Source: Sipunculus nudus (taxonomy: Eukaryota > Annelida > Sipuncula > Golfingiida > Sipunculidae). From it: DNA of 64,000 nucleotides. Numbering within the stretch: the stretch's first letter is position 1; the number at the start of each line of letters is the position of its first letter. The stretch covers positions 16,887,019 through 16,951,018 of the forward strand of contig CM049306.1 of assembly GCA_026874595.1 (NCBI GenBank), written 5' to 3'. Below the pieces are notes generated by a model. It saw nothing but the letters and a program-made list of their open reading frames with translations, was not told where the DNA came from and did no database searches. A program made the position numbers and the translations under genes. This document shows positions 52,336 to 62,776 of the stretch, in pieces.

Positions 52336-53284
52336 TCATAAATAGAGAAAAAAAGTGTTAAAGTGTTTTTTTTATTTAGATGGTGCCACTAGTCCACAAG
52401 AACTGTTGAAACCCTCGATGATGAATATGCATGCAAAAATCAGGGTGATCAATGCAATAGTTGTTCAGATACTGGAGCTTTTATATCAAAATTTTTAGCA
52501 AGACACTTATGACAATTGTTAACATTATAGATATTATGATGAGAAATTGTCTTTAAGATTTGATTTTTTTATCACATTTGAATATTTTTTTTAACATGTA
52601 TCAGAAAAAAAAGGAAAGAAATCTGAGTTATAAAACTAATACATGTGTTAAAAATGGACCCAATGATCATAACAAACCAATATATTATACAATGAGCAAA
52701 CTGGAGTTGGGAATGTTTATTTTTATTAACTGAAATAAAGGAATAAGTTATATAAATTTTGATTATTTACCCAGTATCATGAAACAGCTGATACAGCTAT
52801 GAGTCTTATGTTATTAGTCAAATATATTGACATCTTTAATGAGCACTGAGTATTATTTTAAATTTTTGACACATTTCATTTTTTTCCAAATTTTCTAATA
52901 AATATAAACCAACAAATTTAACACCTTGAAAAGACCTGGAAATTTAGATTTTTTTTTTAATGTAATCAACTGCATCCTTGTCTGTCATTTGCTTGCTTCA
53001 TATAATCCCTTATAGTAAACAACAATTTTATTTAATTATTTTCTTTTTTTCATTTTATGATTTAAACTAGATATTTCTTGGCACCGCAGGTGCCATAGTA
53101 TCACCAGACAATAATTCCCCCCTCGTTAAGAATAGTCCCCTCCCCCATCTTCTGCAGCATATATTGACACTTGGCAAGAGACTGTGGAACATCTGTCAAC
53201 TTGAGAAACAATATTTTTCATCAAATATGGAGGCATAAACAGAGAATCACTCTTATGAAAAGGGAATAAATTTATACTATAAAA
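52336..53284. other. AT-rich spacer, no gene
   Basis: A degenerate GGTGCCACTAG segment at 52382 resembles the GGCGCC-array family. Otherwise there is low-complexity A/T sequence. Confidence 0.45.
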
Positions 53285-55260
53285 AAGATAAGGTAGGTGG
53301 CGCCACCTGTCTGGTTGACGAGAAAACTCTCCAAGATGGATGTACATGCCAAAATCGAGACCAACACATTGAAGGACTCTTCAGATGTATGCAATTTTCA
53401 TCTAAAACAAATGTACAGATTGACACAACACAAAAAAATAGCAGATGGCTCCACCAGTCATGCATACAAGATGGAGGAGGCAAAGATCTATGGTTAATGC
53501 ACAGTTTCAGGCAAATAGGGCAAATCACTCCTCAGAAAAGGGCATTTATTTATTTGTCTGGTTTACAAGAAAACTTTCCAAGACGGATGGACATGTCAAA
53601 TTTCAGACCAATACATTGAACCACACCGAAAGCACATGTACAGATGGACACCATGGCAAAACGACTGCATATGGCGCCACCAGTCTTGCCTATAAGATGG
53701 AGGAGTCCAAGATCTATGGATATGAACAATTTCAGGCCCATAGGCCAACTCACTCCTGAGTAAAGGGAATTAATTTTTTCTTAAAAAAAGGGAAGGAAGG
53801 TGGCGCCACCTGTCTGGTCTATGAGAAAATTTTCCACGATGAATGGACATGCCACATTTCAGACAAATACCTTGAACCACTGCGGAGATAAAAGCGATCT
53901 TCACCGTAAGCACATGTATAAATGAAGGCAATCGTAAAATGATTGCAGATGGCGCCACCAATCTTATGTACAAGGTGGAGGAGTCCAAGATCTACGGATA
54001 TGCACAGTTTCAGGCCAAATCACTCCTCAGAAAAGGGCATTAATTTATTCTACAAAAACGGGGAGGTTAGTGGCGCCACCTGTCTGGTTTATGAGAAAAC
54101 TTTCCACGATGGATGGACATGCCAAACTTTTAGACAAATACCTTAAACCACTCCGGAGTTATAAGCAATTTTCATCAGAAGCACATGTATAGATGGACGC
54201 CTAGGCAAAAAGATTGCAGATGGCACCACCATTCTTAAGTAAAAGATGGAGGAGTGCAAGATCTATGGATATGCACAATTTCAGGCCAATAGGGCAAATC
54301 ACTCCTCAGAAAAGGGCATTAATTTATTCTACATAAACAGGAAAGTAGGTGGCGCCACCTGTCTGGTTTACGAGAAAACTTACCAGGATGGATCGACATG
54401 TCAAATTTCAGATCAATACCTTGTACCACTCCGGAGATATGAGCAATTTTCACCCAAAGCACATGTACAGATGGACGCCACGGCAAACGATTGCAGATGG
54501 CGCCACCAGTCTTGAATACAAGATGGAGATATTCAAGATCAATGTACATGCACAATTTCAGCCCAGTCAGTCCATAAGTTTTAGACTTTTAATGCTCACA
54601 GTACTGTCAAGTGGCAATGATAGGGTATTAAAAGGCACGAAAACAAGTGAAAGACAGAAGGTGGCACCACCTGCCTTACGCAAAAGACAAAGCTATCCAA
54701 GATCTTCGGTCAATTTGATTTTTGGACCAATCCATGCATCCCTTGTTGAGATATTTGTAATTTTGTGTGATTTTCACCATATATGGCAATATTCAAGGTC
54801 AAGGCCACTCTCATAGGAAAGGTCATGATCCCAATTTAAAAATATATCATCCCATAACCCATGTCTATGTATATGCATAATATGAAAGAAATCTGTCTAT
54901 AAGTTATAATGGCCACAGTATTGTTAAGTGGCAATGAAGGGGGTATAAAATGGCACAAAAACAAGAAAAGGATAACAGGTGGCGCCACCAGTTTCCGATA
55001 CATGACAACACTATCCAAGATCTTTGGTCAAATTAATTTTTGGATCAATCCATGCAAGATTTCTTGAGATATTTAAGAATTTGTGTGATTTTTCCCCCAA
55101 AATGGACCTATTCAAGGCCAAGTCACTTTCCTAGTGTAGGTCATGACCCCAATTTTAAATAGGCTTTGTCCTCTCACCCATATCTATGCACATGTCAAGT
55201 TTGGTAAAGTTCTGTGACATATTTTTTGAGTTATCGCGTCCAAACGAAATCTCTGCGGCG
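53285..55260 (+). repeat. GGCGCC-array family, copy 3 (long tandem array)
   Basis: A dimeric tandem array. A units carry GGTGGCGCCACCTGTCTGGT and GAGAAAACT; B units carry GATGGCGCCACCAGTCTTG and AAGATGGAGGAGTCCAAGATC. Cores lie at 53299 (A), 53802 (A), 53951 (B), 54072 (A), 54222 (B, changed to GGCACC), 54351 (A) and 54499 (B), with a B unit also at about 53671. A to B is 148-150 bp and B to A is 121-129 bp, so the full period is about 270-279 bp. A second, related pair of about 318 bp follows, with cores near 54663 and 54981 (TATCCAAGATCTT, TTTTTGGA-CAATCCATGCA). Several ATG frames run through the units, but they reflect repetition of the DNA and not a protein. Confidence 0.88.
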
Positions 55261-55539
55261 GAGTCGACGCAATATCGTGCCTCAATCATAGTAACTCCAG
55301 ACTTTGTCTGGCAATACAATGAAAAAATACCCAAAACAACTACTAGAGGAGGGGTTGGACAATTAGATCCAGTTGAAAGGTCAATAAGGGGACAAATAGA
55401 GGGGCTTTAGTAAAGCCTAGGTGTGACATGGTCTCTTAAAAAAAAAACGGTAATAAAAGCTACAGTTTTTGGTCAGTTCCTTTCAAATATCAGAATTTAG
55501 CAGCTGAAATCCTCGCTAAAACCATGTGCATGGTTTGAA

Positions 55540-56150
55540 AATCAAAATAAAGGGCTTACAGGCATAAAATGTGTCATGGCCAAAGTTGGGCAAAATTTCA
55601 GGTACTAATTTTATGTTCATACGAATAACTTTTGAATTTTGAAAAATTCAGATCTAATTTTCAGTATACAATTGAATTGAATCTTAATTAAATGAAGTTA
55701 TATCCCTGTAAATTAGTCTCTAGCTTAAGCTATTCTCATGTTAAGTTATTAAATATATTTCCTGATTTTTTACAAGATGCATTATATTTCGGGCCCATAA
55801 CTTCAACAAATTATGCAATACTGACCTTATTTTTGGTATGTACATTGAAAATGTAAAGAAGAATATTCATATTTACTATGATCAAATTCAGATCAGTGGT
55901 TTTGATATTAGGCAGTCTTGAAGTGTAACAATGGGTTTTTAATGGAGGGTTTTCCTTAATATCTCAAAGGAACGAAGTCCTAGTGACCCAATTTATAGTA
56001 AGGTAGGAGATTTTGGGGACAAGTAACTGTATGCCAAATATCAGATTCATAGGTCCAACAATATCGAAACGTGCTAGTGTAACAGATGGACAAAGGACCA
56101 CGACTATGGCTCAGATGAGTTTTAGTCAGCTGACCTAAAAATCTTTATTT
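55540..56150 (+). repeat. Dispersed repeat family, copy B (uninterrupted)
   Basis: Full-length relative of 6655-6925 plus 8105-8440. The TA at 55819-55820 corresponds to the insertion point of the 1,179-bp transposon in copy A. Confidence 0.8.
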
Positions 56151-56884
56151 TCATTCAAATATAAAATTATCTCCCCTCCACAGCACCCTTCCACCTGCTA
56201 AGGCAAAAAAAATTATCCATTTGTTGACTTAAATAGGTCAACAGGACAAGTCATCGAAGTAATACTGTATGATACATTTTGTCTGTCCGGGAATAAACAG
56301 TATGGAAGAGGCGTGGAATACAAAATTAACTGTTTACCTTAAAAAAAAACTGTTTCTTATGATCGTTAGAAAGGGTTTAATGTAAAAAAAAACACCTTAA
56401 TTCGTGGGTAGCAATGAACTAGAAGGTAATAAATGGAATGAATATTTAATACACAAACATACACTCACCAATATCAATGTTTCAGTTATTATTATTATTG
56501 GCAAAATTACATGAATTACAAACCTTTCAAACATTGGAATACGAGGCTGCATTTCATATTATATATTTTAATCACAAAACAACAACTGGCATTACAAATC
56601 TCAAACAATTCCTGTCATGCTTCAAGATCTTGCATTAATTTCACATGAAAACAAGGATTACAGGTTAAGTGGATAATGTTCTAACCATTAAAACTGAACA
56701 TGGATACAACCCAAACCAAAACAGAAAAACACTAATGGCTTAACTGCATGGAAGTTTAGTCATGCCCATAAAACTTAACGGATTCTGTACAGTGCAAAGG
56801 ATCAAGAATGTGCTGCTATCTCTGGGCAAATGAATGAACTACTTCACACGGGTGGTCTCAAACTGAGAACATCTCACAGCATTC

Positions 56885-56926
<42 letters not shown>

Positions 56927-57737
56927 TAATAGGACAGACCTTACAGGTCAGTTTTATGGCTAAAACTGAAATACAAAACTCTACAAACAATGCACGAACA
57001 ATGGATGAAAGTTTGTTGCTGTACTGAATATTATTAGAATTTTTCTGGACACAAAAAATGAATAATAACAAATATAATAATATTAAATGAAAAAGGGAAT
57101 CAGAGCCATCTTTCCACAATACAGGACCATAAATAATACAAAGACATGCAAATCATATCAATGTCTTCTTGATCCACCAAAAAAATAAGTTAATTTGTAT
57201 ACACAAATTCTAACAATAGAACTGGCCAGTACTTTATATGAAAAAAAAAATTTATATAATTGGATCCAAAATATTATTTCCCCGTTGTGAGTGATCATGT
57301 CCACATCTGTTTTCTGCTTATAGTATTGTAAACCCAACTATACATTCATTATTAAACTTATTACAGGGTGTGAACTACAGGAAGAAATGACAAAAAGTGT
57401 TTACCTGTAATGACTGAACAAGAAATTTGAGTATAAAATAAGAGACATATCAGACATTAATTCTAAATTATACTATATTATATTATAAAACTATCACCAC
57501 ATTCTTACACTAGATAATTATTCATTTGCAAGGTAAACATTCCAAACAAACTTTCACTTAAACTTCAACACCATGACAATTTAATGAGCCCAGCTCAGTT
57601 AATATCCCCCAGAAATAATAAGGATGAATTATTTGAAAACTTTTAAAGCTGGAAAACTGAAAAATGTCTTCCTGTGCAAAGTATGCAAGGCACTGATAAC
57701 AGATCAGGATGTAAATAAAATTACATAAATCTTAAAT
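56151..57737. other. Spacer downstream of BRF2
   Basis: AT-rich, with a (GA)n run at 56888-56922. A minus-strand ATTAAA at 57580-57585, about 150 bp past the BRF2 stop, could serve as its poly(A) signal. No other gene is seen. Confidence 0.45.
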
Positions 57738-58781
57738 CTATTTCCTTCTTGTAAACAGACAAGGGTACTCTGTGTCTGCCTCTCTTTTCTTGACACTGGA
57801 AGAACTTGATGAATCTTCATCAGCAGTCTCTGCATCTTCTATCTCAGCTTTGGCCCTAGCATAACAGTCCTGCAGCAGAGTTTCTTTGTGTTCAATAATA
57901 TCCTGTATATGAAAACAGAGTTTCTTATCTGATAAGCTATCTGAATCCTCACTCATCCATGGCATCTCTTTGACTAGTTTCATCAATACTTCTTTTATTT
58001 CTCTTAATCTCCTCTGTGCAGTTACATTAATATCAATTTTGTATTTACTGCAAAACTGCCGCAATGTCACTTTCCAGTTTGTGATGCAGTCAGCGGATTG
58101 CCAGGCAAGATACAGAGCTGCAGTGAGAACTGGTTCCCTGGCACAACCATATGCCAGCCATACATCCTTGCATAACTGTATTATTTTCATGGTGTAGTCA
58201 GAAATTGTCTGGTCTTCAATTCCAGTTTTGTTGCAAAACTCTGGAACCATTTCATCAACACATAGTGATCTTGCTTTCATTCCCATAGTTCTTTCTACAA
58301 GTTTTACTGCCCTTCCCAACTGGACCACATCACTTTTTAACAGACTTGCTATTTCCATGAGTCGCACTGGCCAATCATGTAACCGACAAACTAAATACAC
58401 ACATCCAGATGCTAAATTAAGTTTTAAATTGATTGGGTGTTTTCTGTATTTGGTATATACAGTGTTCATCATGTCTTTGCTTTCGTTTGTCATCTGTTCA
58501 TTCATTGATAAAACAGAACAAAGAGTGTTGACCCTGTTCTGTGCTTCTTTGGAACCTGCAGGAACTGCCCGGACGCTGTCATCAGCTCTGATAAAGTGGA
58601 CTGGCAGGGACGACAGGTAGCCCTTTGATCTGCCATCCGTTAAAGCACTGTTGTCCCAGCCGGCCTGGATATAGTCGACTGGTGACTCATCCAGCACGAA
58701 GCCACAGTCCACGCAAACCACCAGTACATCATCGTCTTTATCTAAGTTGACGCTTTTACAGGATGGACATGAAGCTGCCAT
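57738..58781 (-). CDS. BRF2: BRF2, TFIIIB subunit for RNA polymerase III type 3 promoters
   Basis: This gene encodes a TFIIB-like factor that joins TBP and BDP1 at SNAPc-dependent promoters (U6, 7SK and similar genes) to recruit RNA polymerase III in the nucleus. The 347-residue product opens with a zinc ribbon: Cys5, Cys8, Cys23 and Cys26 in CPSC and CVDCGFVLDE. Two cyclin-like repeats follow, at about 75-165 and 180-270, with LASGCVYLVCRLHDWP and LTAALYLAWQS as their core helices. The tail (about 275-347) is acidic and serine-rich (SSSSSS) and ends YPCLFTRRK. Human BRF2 is longer (about 419 residues), so the C-terminal region is shortened here. The whole frame is one exon, whereas vertebrate BRF2 has introns. 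The start ATG has a good context (ACA ATG G) and nothing longer is open upstream. No disabling mutation is seen, so an expressed gene is more likely than a retrocopy. Confidence 0.92.
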   Translation of the reverse strand: MAASCPSCKSVNLDKDDDVLVVCVDCGFVLDESPVDYIQAGWDNSALTDGRSKGYLSSLPVHFIRADDSVRAVPAGSKEAQNRVNTLCSVLSMNEQMTNESKDMMNTVYTKYRKHPINLKLNLASGCVYLVCRLHDWPVRLMEIASLLKSDVVQLGRAVKLVERTMGMKARSLCVDEMVPEFCNKTGIEDQTISDYTMKIIQLCKDVWLAYGCAREPVLTAALYLAWQSADCITNWKVTLRQFCSKYKIDINVTAQRRLREIKEVLMKLVKEMPWMSEDSDSLSDKKLCFHIQDIIEHKETLLQDCYARAKAEIEDAETADEDSSSSSSVKKREADTEYPCLFTRRK

Positions 58782-59786
58782 TGTTATACCCTCACTGTTA
58801 TCGTATTAACTTTACGATAAGCGATGTGAAAAAGCTACAACTGAACCTAACGTCCCTCCGTCATGCTTTCGAGTGTTGCTGAATTGTTTCATTCAGTGGC
58901 GCCGCCTATCGCTATATTTCATATGGACTTGTGCCAATACGTGTCGAATGTTAATCACCCGTATTCGCCTCTATCTTGTCAACATATAGCATGAATCCAA
59001 CTGACAATTTATTCGCAACATTTCACAGGTACACACTGTGCAAGATGAACTTCAAGTTTTTTAGTTCCGACAGCTGGCTGAACAAACCAGCAGGGAAAGG
59101 ACCAAGCTATGCATTGTTGAAATGGTATCGACTAACATTTAGATGTCGAAGTCGGGAGTTGGAAGTCCGACATGACAACATCATGAACATGTTGAGCCGT
59201 TGAGAGAACCGTGACTAAAGCCCCGATCATTTTCTGCATTGAAATGTGGAATATTGGCATGGAAATTCAGCAATAAGAATAAAATATAGAATAAAACTAA
59301 TATGGGAGTGATATTGATACTTAATTTTGGGATAATAAACTGGACCTTTATCTGTCCTTTGAATACATGAGTGAAAGCGAGAACGTGTGAATGGATGATA
59401 TTTTCTGCATATTAGGATTCCTTTTTGTCCAAAACTCATACCAAATATTTTATTTAGAAAATAAGCAAAATTGCTATGATAAATAAATTAATCAAGTGCT
59501 CTGTCCTGTATTAATAACAAGGGCGGACTGGGTCACCAGTGCCAAAAAGAAGAAGAGAGAAAAAAATATCCTGATGCTTGTGGACCAACGGGTATGAACT
59601 AAATATTGATGTCGGCTGGCCGATGGCATGAAACTTGGACCGCTCTTAATCAGATTTACAAGGCCTGTCCCCCGCCCCAGTCCGTCCCTGAATAAAACGC
59701 GAGAAAACCAATTTTATGTGAAAAATACCATATACTAAATAAAACAAAAATAAGTGACAGTCTGAAGATTCCAGGTCCTAAACACT
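58782..59786. other. BRF2 upstream region
   Basis: The first 200 bp are richer in CpG than the surroundings and include GTGGCGCCGCC at about 58899. A 75-codon plus-strand frame (58976-59203) lies divergently but has no known domain. No other feature. Confidence 0.4.
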
Positions 59787-59796
59787 ATGCATATTA

Positions 59797-60274
59797 GTGG
59801 TATGCCGATTTAACGATAAAATCGATGATTGGTCGTTTTCTTTCAAAATCGTTTAAATCAGTTGCATTTTTGCAAAATCTATTAAAACGATTATGTATGC
59901 AAATGCAAAGAATTTAATCCTGTCAGGGATATACGAACACAAAGAAACGAACAGCATCGAAACGGGACCTTGCGCTGCCAACGATCGTCCGACGGGAAGT
60001 CTACCTTGGATGCTAGCACGGTTTCCGCGCAAGGCAGGTGGAGAATGATACTACGTTAGATCTATGCGGGTGAATTGTTGGTTTCATTATGAATACCGAT
60101 ATACATGTCAGACAATTTACTGGGACTCAATATTTTATGTACTAATATACGGCAGATGTAAAGGTAATAAAGTACATGAAATAATCGATTAATAATCGGT
60201 CACCGGTCGTTTTGATTGTTCAGTTAATTATGAATCATCGATCATGATTTTAAAATCACTTCCTATCATTTTAA
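59797..60274. mobile_element. Candidate insertion flanked by a 10-bp direct repeat
   Basis: ATGCATATTA occurs at 59787-59796 and again at 60275-60284. The enclosed 478 bp contain repeated AAAATCG/CGATT motifs (ATCGATGATTGG near the left, ATCGATTAATAATCGGTCACC and ATCGATCATG near the right), a pattern seen in hAT-derived MITEs. The very ends do not form clear inverted repeats, so this is only a candidate. Confidence 0.3.
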
Positions 60275-60381
60275 ATGCATATTAAACTTGAATTTCAGAG
60301 GGGTTAGTACTTAATAATGCATTATTTTATCATGTGATACAATTATTCTGATTCAATATACAGTGCCACCAACTGGCTGTG

Positions 60382-60592
60382 AAATGAATGCATGCTAGAA
60401 TGCATGAATGAATGTGTATATATATGCATAAATTAATGCACAACTGAATGCACAAATGAATGCATGAATGTATGAATGTATGAATGTATGAATGTATGAA
60501 TGTATGAATGTATTAATGTATGAATGAATGAATGAATGAATGAAAACATGAATACATGAATGGATAAATGAATTGATGGATGAATGGAGGGA
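60382..60592 (+). repeat. GAATGTAT/GAATGAAT microsatellite
   Basis: Imperfect units of GAATGCAT, GAATGTAT and GAATGAAT run for about 200 bp. Confidence 0.95.
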
Positions 60593-61286
60593 GGAAGAAA
60601 GGGAGACCTCGAGTGATGAGATAAATGAACATAATCTATTTTATGGAATTTTATGATATTTTCTTTACAAATTTATAACCCTCTTCTTCTGTCATATAGA
60701 CATAATTAAAGTGTCTTATGTGATTATTTACAAATTGGTGTGGTTGCTGCATACAATGTTTTACTGTGTTTATTCAGTTTTATTTTTACTAACAATCGGA
60801 TCTGTTATGGGACATTTCCTGCTCAAAGTCTGGAATGAACCACTATTCAAAATATTTTATCAACTTTTCATATCGGAATATACTGGGGGATCTTTACATT
60901 GGTCAAACAAGTGGCACGGATACATACATACAAACAGTCGTTATATATACCCATGCACGTACCCTCAATACAAGCGTAATTTAATTAGTATATAGCTCAT
61001 ATCATCCTGGGAAATATTGGTAAAACAGCTATATGCAAATTATGGTATCCGGCATCTGACATAAGACGTCCAGTGTTTAATATGTAAATGTATTACTTGT
61101 TTGTGAATGTTTCCAAGCAGAGAACAGGACTGGGCGGGAAGTTAAAATGGCAAGCAAGCGGGCACTTTATAAGCCCATTGAAAATGAGAGTGTGGAAATC
61201 AAAAACAAACGGTAAGAAGGTCAACATGTGTTTTCTTTGTCACCAACAAATGAAAGATAATCATGGTTACAGCCACTGAATTTGTA
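60593..61286. other. Intergenic, no gene recognised
   Basis: A 94-codon open frame (60711-60995) starts with a hydrophobic stretch but has no family signature, and its splice context is unclear. Confidence 0.35.
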
Positions 61287-61374
61287 GAGCCAAAGACAGT
61301 TTTCTTCTCTCAGCCTATTATCGCCCAAACGAGCCAAAGACAGTTTTCTTCTCTCAGCCTATTATCGCCCAAAC
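61287..61374 (+). repeat. 44-bp tandem duplication at a transposon target
   Basis: GAGCCAAAGACAGTTTTCTT and the next 24 bp occur twice without change (61287-61330 and 61331-61374). Each copy ends TCGCCCAAAC, and the second TCGCCCAAA (61365-61373) serves as the left target duplication of the foldback element. Confidence 0.95.
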
Positions 61375-61697
61375 GGTCGGTCTTTTTACCGAGCGCTAGC
61401 GCTCGGTTGGACTTTTTACCGAGCGCTACCCTGGATTCACACCAGGCATTGCTCTGACCCGCGTGGGGCTACCGAGCGCTCGGACTTCTTACCGAGCGCT
61501 ACCCTGCCCTAACAATGCAATGGGCAGTGTTTTTACATACTTTGGACTACCAAGCGCTAGGGACTTTTTACCGAGGGCTACCCTGGATTCACACCAGTCA
61601 TTGCTCTGACCCGGCAGGGGCTACCGAGCACTCGGACCTTTTTACCGACTCAGAGCGCTACCTTGTTCTAACAACGGGCAACGCGCAAACCATAGGC

Positions 61698-61709
<12 letters not shown>

Positions 61710-61750
<41 letters not shown>
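61710..61750 (+). repeat. (TG)n-(TA)n compound microsatellite
   Basis: Lies in the centre of the foldback element. Confidence 0.95.
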
Positions 61751-61755
<5 letters not shown>

Positions 61756-61879
61756 TACGATAAACATACATATAAATTCAACATATATATGTTTAAATAC
61801 ATTTATTAATATATCAGTAGCCTATATAAATATAATATATAATTAAAATTATGCTATATATTTATATATATATATATCA

Positions 61880-61892
<13 letters not shown>

Positions 61893-61948
<56 letters not shown>

Positions 61949-62090
61949 CGAGCGAAAGAGACAATGTAAAGAAAAAGAGAGCGCTATACCATAGCCTATA
62001 TAATATTTATCCGATATAGGCTATAAAGGAGAGAGAGAGAAAGAATGAAAGAGAGAGAAAGAAAGAGAGACAGACAGAGAGAGAGAAGAA
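61893..62090 (+). repeat. (TA)n, then (GA)n-rich tract
   Basis: A TA run (61893-61926), then GAGA runs with interruptions, form the right half of the foldback centre. Confidence 0.9.
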
Positions 62091-62578
62091 CCTGAAAAAA
62101 GTTCTTAGCGCTCGTTAGTCCCAAGCCCAAGATGTTTGAAGTATGTAAGAACACTTAATTCCCGTTGTAAGAGCAGGGTAACGCTCGGTAAAAAGTCCCA
62201 AGCGCTCGGTAGCCCCACGTGGGTCAAAGCAATGACTTGTGTGACCCCAGGGTAGCGCTCGGTAAAAAGTCCGAGCGCTAGGTAGCCCCATGCTGGTCAA
62301 AGCGATGCCTGGTGTGAATCCGGGGTAGCGCTCAGTAAAAAGTCCGAGCGCTCGGTAGCCCCATGCTGGTCAAAGCGATGCCTGGTGTGAATCCAGGGTA
62401 GCGCTCGGTAAAAAGTCCTACCGAGCGCTAGCACTCGGTAGCGCTCGGTAGCGCTCGGTAAAAAGACCAATCCTCGCCCAAATACTTCAGAGAATTTGGG
62501 GACTCTGACATTTGTAATATAATATACTATTTATTATCCACTTGTCCTAATATACTTTGACAAGGATGTTTGGCCGAA

Positions 62579-62776
62579 CTATAGCCGCCTGCAGCGACGA
62601 AACGTCTTGCACCGTTGACAGACGAATGTACCCTCGGATATACCTAACATTTTATAGTTAGCCTTGGTGTAGACAGAGTGTCCGTCTCTATAATACAGAG
62701 ATTGAAAGCACTGCATGCATTCTTGTGGTGCCCTGTCTGATATTACTAAATGTCCCTCCTCTGGCCAAATTACCAA
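62579..62776 (-). CDS. Possible Cys-rich exon, function unknown
   Basis: An open frame without an ATG start. Its peptide has two C-x2-C pairs, ECMQCF and FVCQRCKTF, about 37 residues apart, a spacing compatible with a small zinc-binding fold, and it ends RRCRRL before a stop. Amino-acid use looks protein-like. Part of it (the KTF-RCRRL end, DNA 62582-62608) matches the plus strand at 47079-47106 with one mismatch. A real terminal exon or a fragment of a degraded mobile element are both possible; no family is recognised and the left border is not fixed. Confidence 0.3.
   Translation of the reverse strand: MVIWPEEGHLVISDRAPQECMQCFQSLYYRDGHSVYTKANYKMLGISEGTFVCQRCKTFRRCRRL

Larger units (their letters stand above)
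61374..62473. mobile_element. Foldback-type DNA transposon, 1.1 kb, 9-bp target duplication
   Basis: The two ends are inverted: GGTCTTTTTACCGAGCGCT follows five terminal bases on the left, and on the other strand also on the right; 21 of the first 24 positions agree. Long arms (about 61374-61690 and 62105-62473) are built from units of about 92 bp carrying ACCGAGCGCT, CCTGGATTCACACCAG, GGGGCTACCGAGCGCT and GGACTTTTTACCGAG. The centre holds (TG)n, (TA)n and (GA)n runs. TCGCCCAAA flanks the element at 61365-61373 and 62474-62482. Nine-base duplications with long, internally repeated arms fit foldback or Mutator-like non-autonomous elements. No transposase is present. Confidence 0.88.

Noticed and set aside
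53297-54816. Repeated MAPPV-type ORFs, as if a tandem-repeat protein gene
   Set aside because: The same peptide starts come from the GGTGGCGCCACC palindrome read in frame; units shift frame and contain stops.
53285-55260. CRISPR-like array
   Set aside because: The units are long and diverged with no short constant repeat and unique spacers, and the DNA is eukaryotic.
58976-59203. 75-codon ORF divergent from BRF2
   Set aside because: No recognised domain, no splice or expression support; length is within chance for this region.
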